From the NCBI RefSeq assembly GCF_003207855.1, contig NZ_NKTZ01000008.1, forward strand, positions 1-64,000: a stretch of 64,000 nt of DNA, given 5' to 3'. This document shows, piece by piece, positions 56,678 through 64,000 of this stretch. The translations under genes and the position numbers were made by a program. The stretch's first letter is position 1. Each line of letters starts with the position of its first letter. Below the pieces are notes generated by a model. The model saw only the letters and a program-made list of their open reading frames with translations, was not told the origin of the DNA and made no database searches. Source of the stretch: Komagataeibacter rhaeticus (GTDB taxonomy: Bacteria > Pseudomonadota > Alphaproteobacteria > Acetobacterales > Acetobacteraceae).

Positions 56678-57634
56678 ATGAATGATCCGCTTTCCCGCAC
56701 CCCGCGCATGATGCGCCTGCATGCGCGCGGCATTTCGTATTTCAACGCCGTGCGGGAATGCCGCTCCATCCGTGAGGCGGCGCGCAGGCTCAATGTCACG
56801 CCGTCCGCCCTGACCCGGCAGCTGGCGCAGATGGAGGCCGAGATCGGCGCCCCGCTGTTCGACCGCCTGCCCGAGGGCATGGTGCTGACCGACGTGGGCA
56901 CCATCATGGCCCGGCATATCGTGACCGTGATGCAGGACGCCGCCCGGACGGAAGAACAGATCAACGCCCTGTCCGGCCGCCATGACGGGCGGCTGCGCAT
57001 CATGGCGGTGGAAGGGATCGCGGGACAGCTGATGCCCGCCCTGCTGGAGCGGATACTGGGCGCGTTTCCCACTGTTGAACTGCATGTGGAGGTGGGGTCG
57101 CCCAAGACCATCGTCTCCGCCCTGCAGGATGGGCGGGTGGATCTGGGCATTGCGTTCTCGCTGGCGCTCTATCCCGAACTGCGGCGGGTGGCGGTGGCGC
57201 ATTTTCCCGTGGGGGCCGTGGTGCGGCCGGACCATCCGCTGGCGGCGCTGCGTACGGTCACGGTAGAGGAATGCGTGGCCTACCGCCTGATCCTGCCCAC
57301 GCGCACGCTCTCGCTCTACCGGGTGATGGAACCGATGCTGCGCCCGTGGCAGGACCGGCTGAACGTGGTGCTGCATACCGGATCGATCGAACTGACCAAC
57401 CGCATGGTGCAGGCGGGGGCGGGGCTTGCGTTCCAGTCCCCCCTGGCGCTGGAGACCCGGCCGGGGCAGGAACGCCTGTGCCATGTGCCCCTGCGCGATA
57501 CCCGCGCGGTGACCGACCTTGGCGCCTATGTGCGCGAATCCCGCTGGCTGCCGCCACTGCTGGAAACCGTGATCGAGGAACTGCGCCAGGAACTGCGCCG
57601 CGTGCAGGGGGTGGGTGATGAACGGATTGTCTGA
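56678..57634 (+). CDS. LysR family transcriptional regulator
   Basis: 318-residue LysR-type regulator with the N-terminal winged helix (R-S-I-R-E-A-A-R-R-L-N-V-T-P-S-A-L-T-R-Q) and a substrate-binding C-terminal domain. It starts 19 nt after xdhC, so it may be cotranscribed and control the flanking purine genes. The palindrome at 57641, just after its stop and before the flavoprotein operon, fits a LysR T-N11-A site. The effector could be a purine intermediate such as urate or allantoin; this is inference from context. Confidence 0.9.
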   Translation: MNDPLSRTPRMMRLHARGISYFNAVRECRSIREAARRLNVTPSALTRQLAQMEAEIGAPLFDRLPEGMVLTDVGTIMARHIVTVMQDAARTEEQINALSGRHDGRLRIMAVEGIAGQLMPALLERILGAFPTVELHVEVGSPKTIVSALQDGRVDLGIAFSLALYPELRRVAVAHFPVGAVVRPDHPLAALRTVTVEECVAYRLILPTRTLSLYRVMEPMLRPWQDRLNVVLHTGSIELTNRMVQAGAGLAFQSPLALETRPGQERLCHVPLRDTRAVTDLGAYVRESRWLPPLLETVIEELRQELRRVQGVGDERIV

Positions 57635-57640
57635 CCCTGT

Positions 57641-57657
57641 GTTGCGTTTTGGGCAAC
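57641..57657. promoter_or_regulatory. candidate LysR-type operator before the flavoprotein operon
   Basis: GTTGC (57641-57645), 7-nt spacer, GCAAC (57653-57657), containing the T-N11-A pair T57643/A57655 of LysR sites. TATACT at 57674-57679 could be the -10 of a promoter just beyond. It lies 149 nt upstream of the flavoprotein start. Confidence 0.5.
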
Positions 57658-57805
57658 GGAACGGTCAGATCATTATACTGGACGGAACACCGTCTGGTTT
57701 GATTAGATTTAACCATCATGGTGCGGTTGGGGGATATCCGCATGGCGCCGGGGGGCGCCATGCGGGCTGCATCATCAAACGCTGAAAACAGACGGGGACC
57801 CGCAG

Positions 57806-59263
57806 ATGGATACCAACACGCAGCCCGGTACCGGGGCACAGGGCGGGCTTGCAGCACTGGACGCGGCGGTGCGCCGCGATCTGGAAATCATCCGCTACCC
57901 GCGCAGGGAATGGGTTCCCGCCATCGAGCATGATGGTCGGCGCGTGCTGGATGTCGCCATTATCGGCGCGGGGCAGGGCGGGCTTGCCACGGCCTTTGCC
58001 CTCAAGCGCAACAACATCACCAATGTCCGTATCTTCGATCGTGCCGCGAAGGGGGGCGAAGGCCCGTGGGTGACGTTTGCGCGCATGATCACGCTGCGTA
58101 CGCCCAAATACGTGACCGGGCCCGACCTGGGCGTGCCCTCGCTCACGCCGCGTTCATGGTATGAGGCGCAGTTCGGGGCCGAAGCCTGGGAAAAGCTGGA
58201 CAAGATCCCGCGCGGGCAGTGGCAGGCCTATCTGGACTGGTACCGCGACATCCTGGACCTGCCGGTTGCCAATGATCATGATTTCCAGGGTGTTACATGG
58301 GAAAACGGCCTGCTGCGCCTGACCTTTGGCCGGCCCGATGGCACGACGCATGTGCATTATGCCCGCAAGCTGGTGCTGGCCACCGGCATTGAAGGCTGTG
58401 GTACGTGGAATGTGCCCGATTTCATTCGTGAGGGGCTGCCGCGCACGCGTTATGCCCATACATCCGAAGCCATTGATTTCGCGGCGCTTAAGGGTAAGCG
58501 CATCGGCGTGCTGGGGGCGGGGGCATCCGCCTTCGATAACGCGGCCACCGCGCTGGAAGAGGGCGCGGGCAGTGTCACGCTGTGCCTGCGGCGTAAGGAA
58601 ATCCCCTCCATCAACCCGTACCGGTGGATGGAGAATACCGGCTTCCTGGCCTATTACCCCGCCCTGTCCGATGACCTGCGCTGGGGCTTCATGCGCCGGA
58701 TATTCGAGCTGAACCAGCCGCCGCCGCAGGATACGTTCTGGCGCTGCCGCCGCCATGCCAATTTCTCTTACCGCACCGGCTGCCCGTGGACGGCGGTGCG
58801 CATGGAAGGCGACGAGATCGTGGTCGATTCGCCCACTGGCGAGATGCGCTTCGATTTCGTGATCATCGGGACCGGCTTTGCAACCGATCTCGCGCTCCGG
58901 CCGGAAACGAAGTCGTTTGCCGCATCCGTGGCGCTGTGGGGGGACCGTTACACCGCGCCCGGGGGTTCGGAAAGTGCGGTGCTGGAAAGCTATCCCTATC
59001 TGGGCGCCAATTATCAGTTCCAGCCGCGCAGCAAGGATGACCCATTGGCGCCAATGCTTGCGAACATTCACAATTTCACCTTTTCGGCCACGCCCAGCAT
59101 GGGGCTTTCGGGGGCCTCGATCAGCGGCATGCGCTTTGGCGTGGAGCGCCTGGCCCACGGGCTGGGGCGTGACCTTTATGTGGCGGATGGCCAGAAGCAC
59201 CTGGAAAGTCTGCTGTCCTATGACGTGCAGGAACTGGTCAGTCTTGACCCACCTGTTGCATGA
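57806..59263 (+). CDS. FAD/NAD(P)-binding monooxygenase-like protein
   Basis: 485-residue flavoprotein with two dinucleotide loops: an N-terminal FAD site I-G-A-G-Q-G-G-L-A near residue 52 and a second V-L-G-A-G-A-S-A-F-D near 235, followed by the I-I-G-T-G-F motif. This is the class B monooxygenase/lysine-hydroxylase layout. It is not the PHBH-type HpxO urate hydroxylase. The substrate is unknown. It heads an operon with hpxX, hpxY, hpxW, allC and an aminotransferase, so oxidation of a purine-derived compound is possible. In other genomes such genes sit beside AtzE-type amidohydrolases. Confidence 0.8.
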   Translation: MDTNTQPGTGAQGGLAALDAAVRRDLEIIRYPRREWVPAIEHDGRRVLDVAIIGAGQGGLATAFALKRNNITNVRIFDRAAKGGEGPWVTFARMITLRTPKYVTGPDLGVPSLTPRSWYEAQFGAEAWEKLDKIPRGQWQAYLDWYRDILDLPVANDHDFQGVTWENGLLRLTFGRPDGTTHVHYARKLVLATGIEGCGTWNVPDFIREGLPRTRYAHTSEAIDFAALKGKRIGVLGAGASAFDNAATALEEGAGSVTLCLRRKEIPSINPYRWMENTGFLAYYPALSDDLRWGFMRRIFELNQPPPQDTFWRCRRHANFSYRTGCPWTAVRMEGDEIVVDSPTGEMRFDFVIIGTGFATDLALRPETKSFAASVALWGDRYTAPGGSESAVLESYPYLGANYQFQPRSKDDPLAPMLANIHNFTFSATPSMGLSGASISGMRFGVERLAHGLGRDLYVADGQKHLESLLSYDVQELVSLDPPVA

Positions 59264-59305
59264 TGCGTCCCGGGTAGATTTATCCATTCGGGAGATAGTG
59301 AGTAG

Positions 59306-59539
59306 ATGAGCAGCGCTGCACGCCTTTCCCCTTCCGCGCCCGGTACCGGCGCGGGGGGGCATGATGACCGCAAGGTCCCACCCGTATCCGACATGGCGCG
59401 GGGCATCGGGCTGTCCGTTCCGGCCGCCAGCCTGCCCGACGTCGTGGCGAATGCCGTGCTGCTGCAGGGCTATGCCGATCTGCTTGCGGGATTTGCGCTG
59501 CCCGATACGTGTGAACCCGCCTATGAGTACACGCCATGA
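59306..59539 (+). CDS. hpxX: AtzG/HpxX-like small subunit (DUF4089)
   Basis: 77-residue protein whose last 50 residues match the DUF4089/AtzG pattern: G-L-S-V-P, hydrophobic helix, A-G-F-A-L-P-D, and the closing E-P-A-Y-E-Y-T-P (usually E-P-A-P-V-F). In the cyanuric-acid pathway AtzG forms a complex with the amidase AtzE; the Klebsiella equivalent is HpxX with HpxY. The N-terminal 25 residues look extra, so the true start could be M30. Its stop overlaps the hpxY ATG by 4 nt, which supports a complex. Confidence 0.78.
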   Translation: MSSAARLSPSAPGTGAGGHDDRKVPPVSDMARGIGLSVPAASLPDVVANAVLLQGYADLLAGFALPDTCEPAYEYTP

Positions 59540-60909
59540 GCGCTGACATGCAGCCCGGCGGTGCGGCCTTTGCCATTGCGGCAGACGTGCGGGCCGGACG
59601 GCGCAGCGCGGTTTCGGTCGTGACGGGCGTGATCGCGGATATCGAGGCACGTGACACCCGCTTCAACAGCGTGACCCGCATCCTTGGCCCTGCCGCCGTG
59701 GCGCAGGCGGAGGACGTGGACAGGGCCGTGGCGGCAGGGCGGGACCCCGGCCCGCTGGCGGGCGTGCCCTTTGGCGTAAAAGACCTGTTTGACGTGCAGG
59801 GCGAAGTGACCACCGCAGGCTCCATCGTGCTGCGTGACAACCTGCCCGCATCACGGGATGCCGCCGTGGTGGCCCGCCTGCGCGCGGCGGGTGCCGTGCC
59901 GGTGGCGACGCTGAACATGGATGAGTTCGCCTACGGCTTCTCCACCGAAAACGCGCATACCGGCACCACCCGCAACCCGCATGACCCGGCATGCCTGGCC
60001 GGTGGGTCATCGGGCGGGTCGGCGGCTTCGGTCGCGGCGGGGCTGCTGCCGTTCGCGCTTGGGTCGGACACCAATGGCTCGATCCGCGTGCCGTCCTCGC
60101 TCTGCGGGGTGTGGGGGCTGAAGCCCACCTATGGGCAGGTGCCGCTGCAGGGGGTCTATCCGTTCGTGGCCAGTCTTGACGTGGTCGGGCCGATGGCGTC
60201 CACGGTTGAGGACCTGCAGGCCGTCTACACCATCATGGCGGACCGGAGCCCGATGGCGCTGCCGGATGTGGGGTCGGTGCGTGTTGCCCGTCTGGGCGGC
60301 TGGTTTGCCAGCAACATCAGCCCTGAAATGGCGGCGGGCATTGATGCGGTCATGGCGCATCTGGGCGGTGACAGGGTGATCGAACTGCCAGAAGTCGCGC
60401 GTGCGCGGGCCTCGGCCTTCCTGATCACGGCGGCCGAAGGGGGCAACCTGCACCTGCCGCGCCTGCGCCTGCGTTCCATGCAGTATGATCCGGCAACGCG
60501 TTCGCGGCTTATGGCCGGGGCCATGCTGCCTGCCGCCACCTTCGTGCAGGCACAGCGCTTCCGTCGCTGGTTCCGCGCCCGGGTGCATGAAGCCCTGGCG
60601 CAGGCCGATGTGCTGGTGGCCCCCATCACGGTGGGTGTTGCGCCACGCATCGACCAGCCCGCCATCATCGTGGATGGCAAAAGCGTGTCGGCCCGCGCCA
60701 ATCTTGGCATTTTCACCCAGCCGATCAGCCTGACGGGCCTGCCCGTCCTGGCCGTGCCGCTGGCGGTGGCGGGGATGCCGCTGGGTATCCAGCTTGTTGG
60801 CGCCCCCGGCGCCGAGGACCGGCTGTTTGCCGTGGCGGCCGAACTGCAGCGCGCGGGTCTTGCGGCCTGCCGCCCGCTGGGTGCGGGTTACGCGCGGAAG
60901 GATAGCTGA
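59536..60909 (+). CDS. hpxY: AtzE/HpxY-like amidohydrolase (amidase signature family)
   Basis: 457-residue Ser-cisSer-Lys amidase, intact triad K82, S158 and S182 (V-K-D-L-F, G-G-S-S-G-G-S, D-T-N-G-S-I). AtzE hydrolyses 1-carboxybiuret; HpxY in Klebsiella belongs to the purine ureide pathway. Its substrate here is inferred only. The start overlaps hpxX by 4 nt, and its stop overlaps hpxW by one base, so a multi-enzyme operon is clear. Confidence 0.88.
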   Translation: MSADMQPGGAAFAIAADVRAGRRSAVSVVTGVIADIEARDTRFNSVTRILGPAAVAQAEDVDRAVAAGRDPGPLAGVPFGVKDLFDVQGEVTTAGSIVLRDNLPASRDAAVVARLRAAGAVPVATLNMDEFAYGFSTENAHTGTTRNPHDPACLAGGSSGGSAASVAAGLLPFALGSDTNGSIRVPSSLCGVWGLKPTYGQVPLQGVYPFVASLDVVGPMASTVEDLQAVYTIMADRSPMALPDVGSVRVARLGGWFASNISPEMAAGIDAVMAHLGGDRVIELPEVARARASAFLITAAEGGNLHLPRLRLRSMQYDPATRSRLMAGAMLPAATFVQAQRFRRWFRARVHEALAQADVLVAPITVGVAPRIDQPAIIVDGKSVSARANLGIFTQPISLTGLPVLAVPLAVAGMPLGIQLVGAPGAEDRLFAVAAELQRAGLAACRPLGAGYARKDS

Positions 60910-62501
60910 TGCTCAATACGCCGCGCTCGTGCCGGGGCATGGTCACATCCCCGCATCATCTGGCCAGCCAGGCGGGACTGGATGTACTCAAGGCCGGTGG
61001 CACCGCGCTGGAGGCCGCCGTCGCCACGGCTGCGGCTCTTGCCGTGGTCTATCCGCACATGACCGGCATTGGCGGGGATGCCTTCTGGCTGACCATGTGG
61101 CCCGATGGCCGCGTGGAAACCATAGATGCCTGCGGGGCGGCGGCCGCCCGGGCCGATGTGGGCTTCTACCGTGCCGCCGGGCTGGATGCCATTCCGTGGC
61201 GCGGCCCGTTTGCGGCCAATACGGTGGCTGGTACCGTGTCCGGCTGGGACATGGCGCTTTCATGGAGCCATGCCGTGGCGCCGGGCCTGCCGCTGGGGCG
61301 CATATTGCGTGATGCGCTGTACTATGCCGAACAGGGCGCGCCCGTTACCGCAAGTGCCGCCGAACTGACCGCGCGGAAAGCGGACGAACTGCGTGACGTG
61401 CCCGGATTTGCCGCGCAGTTCATGCCCGGTGGCCGCCTGCCGCAGGTGGGCGACATCCTGCACAACCCCCGTCTTGCCGGTACGCTGCGACAGCTGGCGG
61501 ATCAGGGGCTGGACAGCTTCTATCGTGGCACGGTGGCGCGTGAACTGGCCGCCGACCTGGCCGATCTGGGCAGCCCGCTTACGCTGGCGGACCTTCAGGC
61601 GCACCGGGCCAGCCACCAGCCCGCGCTGCATGCCCGCATCCGTGGGGCGGACCTGTATAACATGGCCCCCCCCACGCAGGGCGTGGCCTCGCTGCTGATC
61701 CTTGCCCTGTTTGACCGCCTGCGGGCGGGGCAGGTGGATGATTTCGATTACCTGCATGGTCTGGTGGAAGCAACCAAGCAGGCTTTCCGCTACCGTGATA
61801 CCCATGTGGGCGATCCCGCCTACATGACCGTGCAGGCGCAGGACATCCTGGATGACCGCAAGGCGCTGGACCGCATGGCCGCCGCCATCGACCCCGACCA
61901 CGCCGCCCCCTGGCCATGGCAGTCGCAGGCGGGCGATACGGTCTGGCTGGGCGTGATCGATTCCGACGGGCTGGCAGTGAGCATGATCCAGAGCCTGTAT
62001 TTCGAATATGGCTCGGGTATCGTGCTGCCCCGCACCGGCGTGGTCTGGCAGAACCGTGGCACCAGCTTCGGGCTTGACCCGCAGGGGTGGAACGGCCTGC
62101 AGCCCGGTCGCAAGCCCTTCCATACCCTTAACCCCGCCGGTGCCCGGTTCGATGACGGGCGCACCATGGTCTATGGCACCATGGGGGGCGAGGGCCAGCC
62201 GCAGACACAAGCCGCCATCTTCACCCGCTACGCGCGCTATGGCGTGCCATTGCAGCAGGCGGTCACGGCACCGCGCTGGCTGCTGGGGCGGACATGGGGG
62301 AAGTCAAGCGTCAGCCTGAAATACGAGGACCGCTTCGACCCCGAAGTGATTGCCCGCATGCAGGCGGCGGGCCACCAGATGGAACGGGTGGAGGCGTTTT
62401 CCTCCACCATGGGGCATGCGGGGGCGCTGGTGCGCCACCCGTCCGGCCTGCTGGAAGGGGCGACCGACCCGCGTAGCGATGGATGTGTGGCAGCATGGTA
62501 A
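60909..62501 (+). CDS. hpxW: gamma-glutamyltransferase-family protein, HpxW-like oxamate amidohydrolase
   Basis: 530-residue N-terminal-nucleophile hydrolase of the GGT family. The self-processing Thr is T344 in G-D-T-V-W-L-G-V-I-D. The N-domain has A-S-Q-A-G-L-D-V-L-K and G-I-G-G-D-A-F. No signal peptide is visible, unlike most periplasmic GGTs, which fits a cytosolic HpxW that splits oxamate. The usual GGT glutamate-binding motifs are not conspicuous. A true GGT or a cephalosporin-acylase relative remains possible; position favours HpxW. Confidence 0.82.
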   Translation: MLNTPRSCRGMVTSPHHLASQAGLDVLKAGGTALEAAVATAAALAVVYPHMTGIGGDAFWLTMWPDGRVETIDACGAAAARADVGFYRAAGLDAIPWRGPFAANTVAGTVSGWDMALSWSHAVAPGLPLGRILRDALYYAEQGAPVTASAAELTARKADELRDVPGFAAQFMPGGRLPQVGDILHNPRLAGTLRQLADQGLDSFYRGTVARELAADLADLGSPLTLADLQAHRASHQPALHARIRGADLYNMAPPTQGVASLLILALFDRLRAGQVDDFDYLHGLVEATKQAFRYRDTHVGDPAYMTVQAQDILDDRKALDRMAAAIDPDHAAPWPWQSQAGDTVWLGVIDSDGLAVSMIQSLYFEYGSGIVLPRTGVVWQNRGTSFGLDPQGWNGLQPGRKPFHTLNPAGARFDDGRTMVYGTMGGEGQPQTQAAIFTRYARYGVPLQQAVTAPRWLLGRTWGKSSVSLKYEDRFDPEVIARMQAAGHQMERVEAFSSTMGHAGALVRHPSGLLEGATDPRSDGCVAAW

Positions 62502-63766
62502 TTCTGATGGACAGGCTTGATACCCCCTCGGGCCAGCGTGCGGTCGCACGCTGCACCGAACTGGGCCGGGCACCGTATTCGGATATGGAGGGCGGACTGT
62601 TCCGCCCCTATCTCGGCCCATCCTACCGCGCAACGTGCGCACGGCTGGCGCAGTGGATGGAACAGGCGGGCATGGCCACGCGCATGGACGCGGCGGGCAA
62701 CCTGGTCGGGCGGTATGAGGGGCTGGTCCCTGATGCCCCGGCCGTGCTGCTCGGCTCACATATCGACAGCGTGCGTGATGGCGGTTTCTATGACGGCATG
62801 CTGGGTGTGATCCTGGGGATCGAGACGGTGGCGCATTTCGCGCATGCGGGGAAACGCTTTCCCTTCGCGCTGGAAGTCATCGGGTTTGGTGATGAGGAAG
62901 GATCGCGCTTTCCCACCGGCATGCTGACTTCCCACGCCGTAGCGGGCGTGCCGCAGGACCCGGACCCGGCCATGGCCGACTGGGCGGGGGAGGCGACGCT
63001 GGCCAGCGCGCTGGCGGAATTCGGCCTTGATGCCGGGCAGATGCACCGTGCCGCACGCAGGCGGGACGGCATTCTGGCCTATGTGGAAGCCCATATCGAA
63101 CAGGGGCCCGCGCTGGAGGCGGCGGATCGCGCGCTGGGCGTGGTCAGCGCCATTGCCGCCCAGCAGCGCTACCGCATCACCCTGCGCGGCATGGCGGGCC
63201 ATGCGGGTACCGTGGCCATGGCGCTGCGGCGCGATGCGCTGGCGGGGGCTGCCGACATCATCCTGGCGGCCGAGCGGATCGGGCGCGCGGGCACGGACGG
63301 GCTGGTGGCCACGGTTGGCTCGCTGGACGTGGTGCCGGGGGCCGCCAACGTGGTGCCGGGGGAGGTGGTGCTGAGCCTTGATGTCCGCGCCGGGAGCAAT
63401 GCGGGGCGTGACCAGGCGGTGGCGGATATCCTGAAGGCGGCCCGCCATACCTGTGCCCTGCGCGGGCTTGAGATGGACATCACCCTCCAGCAGGATCTTG
63501 ACGCAACACCCTGTGACGGACGGCTGACGGAACTGATGGAACAGGCGGTTGGCAGCGTGACCGGCGCGCCCGCGCCCGTGCTGGTCAGCGGGGCGGGGCA
63601 TGATGCGATGATCATGGCGCATCTGGCCCCGGTTTCCATGCTGTTCATCCGCTGTGCGGGGGGGATCAGCCACAATCCCGCCGAATCCGTGACACCCGCC
63701 GACACCGATGCGGCCTTCCGTGCCCTCATCACCTTTATCGGACTTCTTGAAAGACATTCCGGATGA
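62495..63766 (+). CDS. allC: allantoate amidohydrolase (M20 family)
   Basis: Hydrolyses allantoate to ureidoglycine and releases ammonia, needing two metals. The 423-residue product keeps the ligands: H and D in G-S-H-I-D-S-V-R-D-G-G-F-Y-D-G, E-E in G-D-E-E-G-S-R-F, H in E-A-H-I-E-Q-G-P and the C-terminal H-N-P-A-E-S. Related N-carbamoyl-amino-acid hydrolases are very similar, but the neighbours favour allantoate. ATGs at 62495 and 62507 are both possible; the first overlaps hpxW by 7 nt. The stop overlaps the next start by 4 nt. Confidence 0.88.
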   Translation: MVILMDRLDTPSGQRAVARCTELGRAPYSDMEGGLFRPYLGPSYRATCARLAQWMEQAGMATRMDAAGNLVGRYEGLVPDAPAVLLGSHIDSVRDGGFYDGMLGVILGIETVAHFAHAGKRFPFALEVIGFGDEEGSRFPTGMLTSHAVAGVPQDPDPAMADWAGEATLASALAEFGLDAGQMHRAARRRDGILAYVEAHIEQGPALEAADRALGVVSAIAAQQRYRITLRGMAGHAGTVAMALRRDALAGAADIILAAERIGRAGTDGLVATVGSLDVVPGAANVVPGEVVLSLDVRAGSNAGRDQAVADILKAARHTCALRGLEMDITLQQDLDATPCDGRLTELMEQAVGSVTGAPAPVLVSGAGHDAMIMAHLAPVSMLFIRCAGGISHNPAESVTPADTDAAFRALITFIGLLERHSG

Positions 63767-64000
63767 CGCAGACCTTCTACGGCCAGATCAACCCGCCAGC
63801 CCGCCTCCTGATGGGGCCGGGGCCGGTCAACGCCCATCCGCGCGTGCTGCGCGCCATGGCCGCCGACATGCTGGGACAGTTCGATCCCGAGATGACGGAA
63901 TACATGAACCAGACGATGGACCTCTATCGCCGGGTGTTCATGACCAAAAACCGCTGGACCATGCTGGTCGATGGCACGGCGCGCGCAGGCATCGAGGCGG
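63763..64000 (+). CDS. aminotransferase class V, ureidoglycine-glyoxylate type (partial)
   Basis: Only the first 79 residues are in the window. The opening M-G-P-G-P-V-N-A-H-P-R-V-L-R-A-M is typical of the alanine-glyoxylate/PucG/HpxJ group of PLP enzymes, and the F-D-P-E-M-T-E-Y-M segment suits it. In purine catabolism PucG/HpxJ transfers the amino group of ureidoglycine to glyoxylate, giving oxalurate and glycine. The ATG overlaps allC by 4 nt. The Lys that binds PLP lies outside the window, so the exact enzyme is inferred from context. Confidence 0.8.
   Translation, partial: MTQTFYGQINPPARLLMGPGPVNAHPRVLRAMAADMLGQFDPEMTEYMNQTMDLYRRVFMTKNRWTMLVDGTARAGIEA

Noticed and set aside
53524-57150. 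1208-codon open frame antisense to xdhB, xdhC and the LysR gene
   Set aside because: Spans three well-supported genes in the opposite direction; Gly/His/Arg-rich without domains.

Overview
The window is GC-rich chromosomal DNA from an acetic acid bacterium, most likely Komagataeibacter or Gluconacetobacter (Acetobacteraceae). The strongest pointers are a membrane PQQ-dependent alcohol dehydrogenase (adhA-adhB), whose sequences closely match my memory of the Komagataeibacter enzymes, and a cya-type ubiquinol oxidase operon. A CIRCE-controlled groESL operon, a class I lysyl-tRNA synthetase and a 7Fe ferredoxin fit an alphaproteobacterium. Gene order is dense and mostly housekeeping. I see no tRNA, rRNA, insertion sequence, prophage or CRISPR array.

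Layout. 0.2-6.6 kb: cytochrome c1 overlapping MTA phosphorylase, a dienelactone hydrolase, groESL, a methyltransferase and a cold-shock protein. 6.7-15.7 kb: a DinG-like helicase, lysS followed by a shortened mprF, marC, a uracil-DNA glycosylase-family protein and a sirtuin. 15.8-26.5 kb is the respiratory part: adhA-adhB pass electrons from ethanol to ubiquinone and cyaBACD oxidises the ubiquinol, with a 2H-phosphoesterase, a Bax-inhibitor-1 protein and ferredoxin around them. 26.7-33.4 kb: an S4 RNA-binding protein with a Suv3-like helicase, an M17 aminopeptidase, a MarR regulator, a secreted protein of unknown function and a WecA/MraY-type transferase. 33.4-38.2 kb: surface-sugar genes (PglF/CapD-type dehydratase, DegT aminotransferase), a HAD phosphatase and two small membrane proteins. 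38.4-46.4 kb: an AI-2E transporter, an MFS exporter, an ABC-F ATPase, ndk, purM-purN and an Hda-like AAA+ protein. 46.5-51.7 kb: ppk, ppx and an amidohydrolase homologue that appears to lack its metal ligands.

51.9-64.0 kb is a purine-catabolism locus: xdhABC (hypoxanthine/xanthine to urate), a LysR regulator, a flavoprotein of unknown substrate, hpxX-hpxY-hpxW-like amidohydrolase genes, allantoate amidohydrolase and the start of a ureidoglycine-glyoxylate-type aminotransferase that runs off the end. From the flavoprotein on, several genes overlap by 1-7 nt. The genes converting urate to allantoate are not recognisable here, which makes the flavoprotein and the degenerate amidohydrolase of interest.

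The most unusual non-coding signal is a dispersed element of about 70-85 nt in four copies. Each copy sits in a gap between two convergent genes, and the best copies fold as two hairpins enclosed by an outer stem whose pairing is partly kept by compensating changes.
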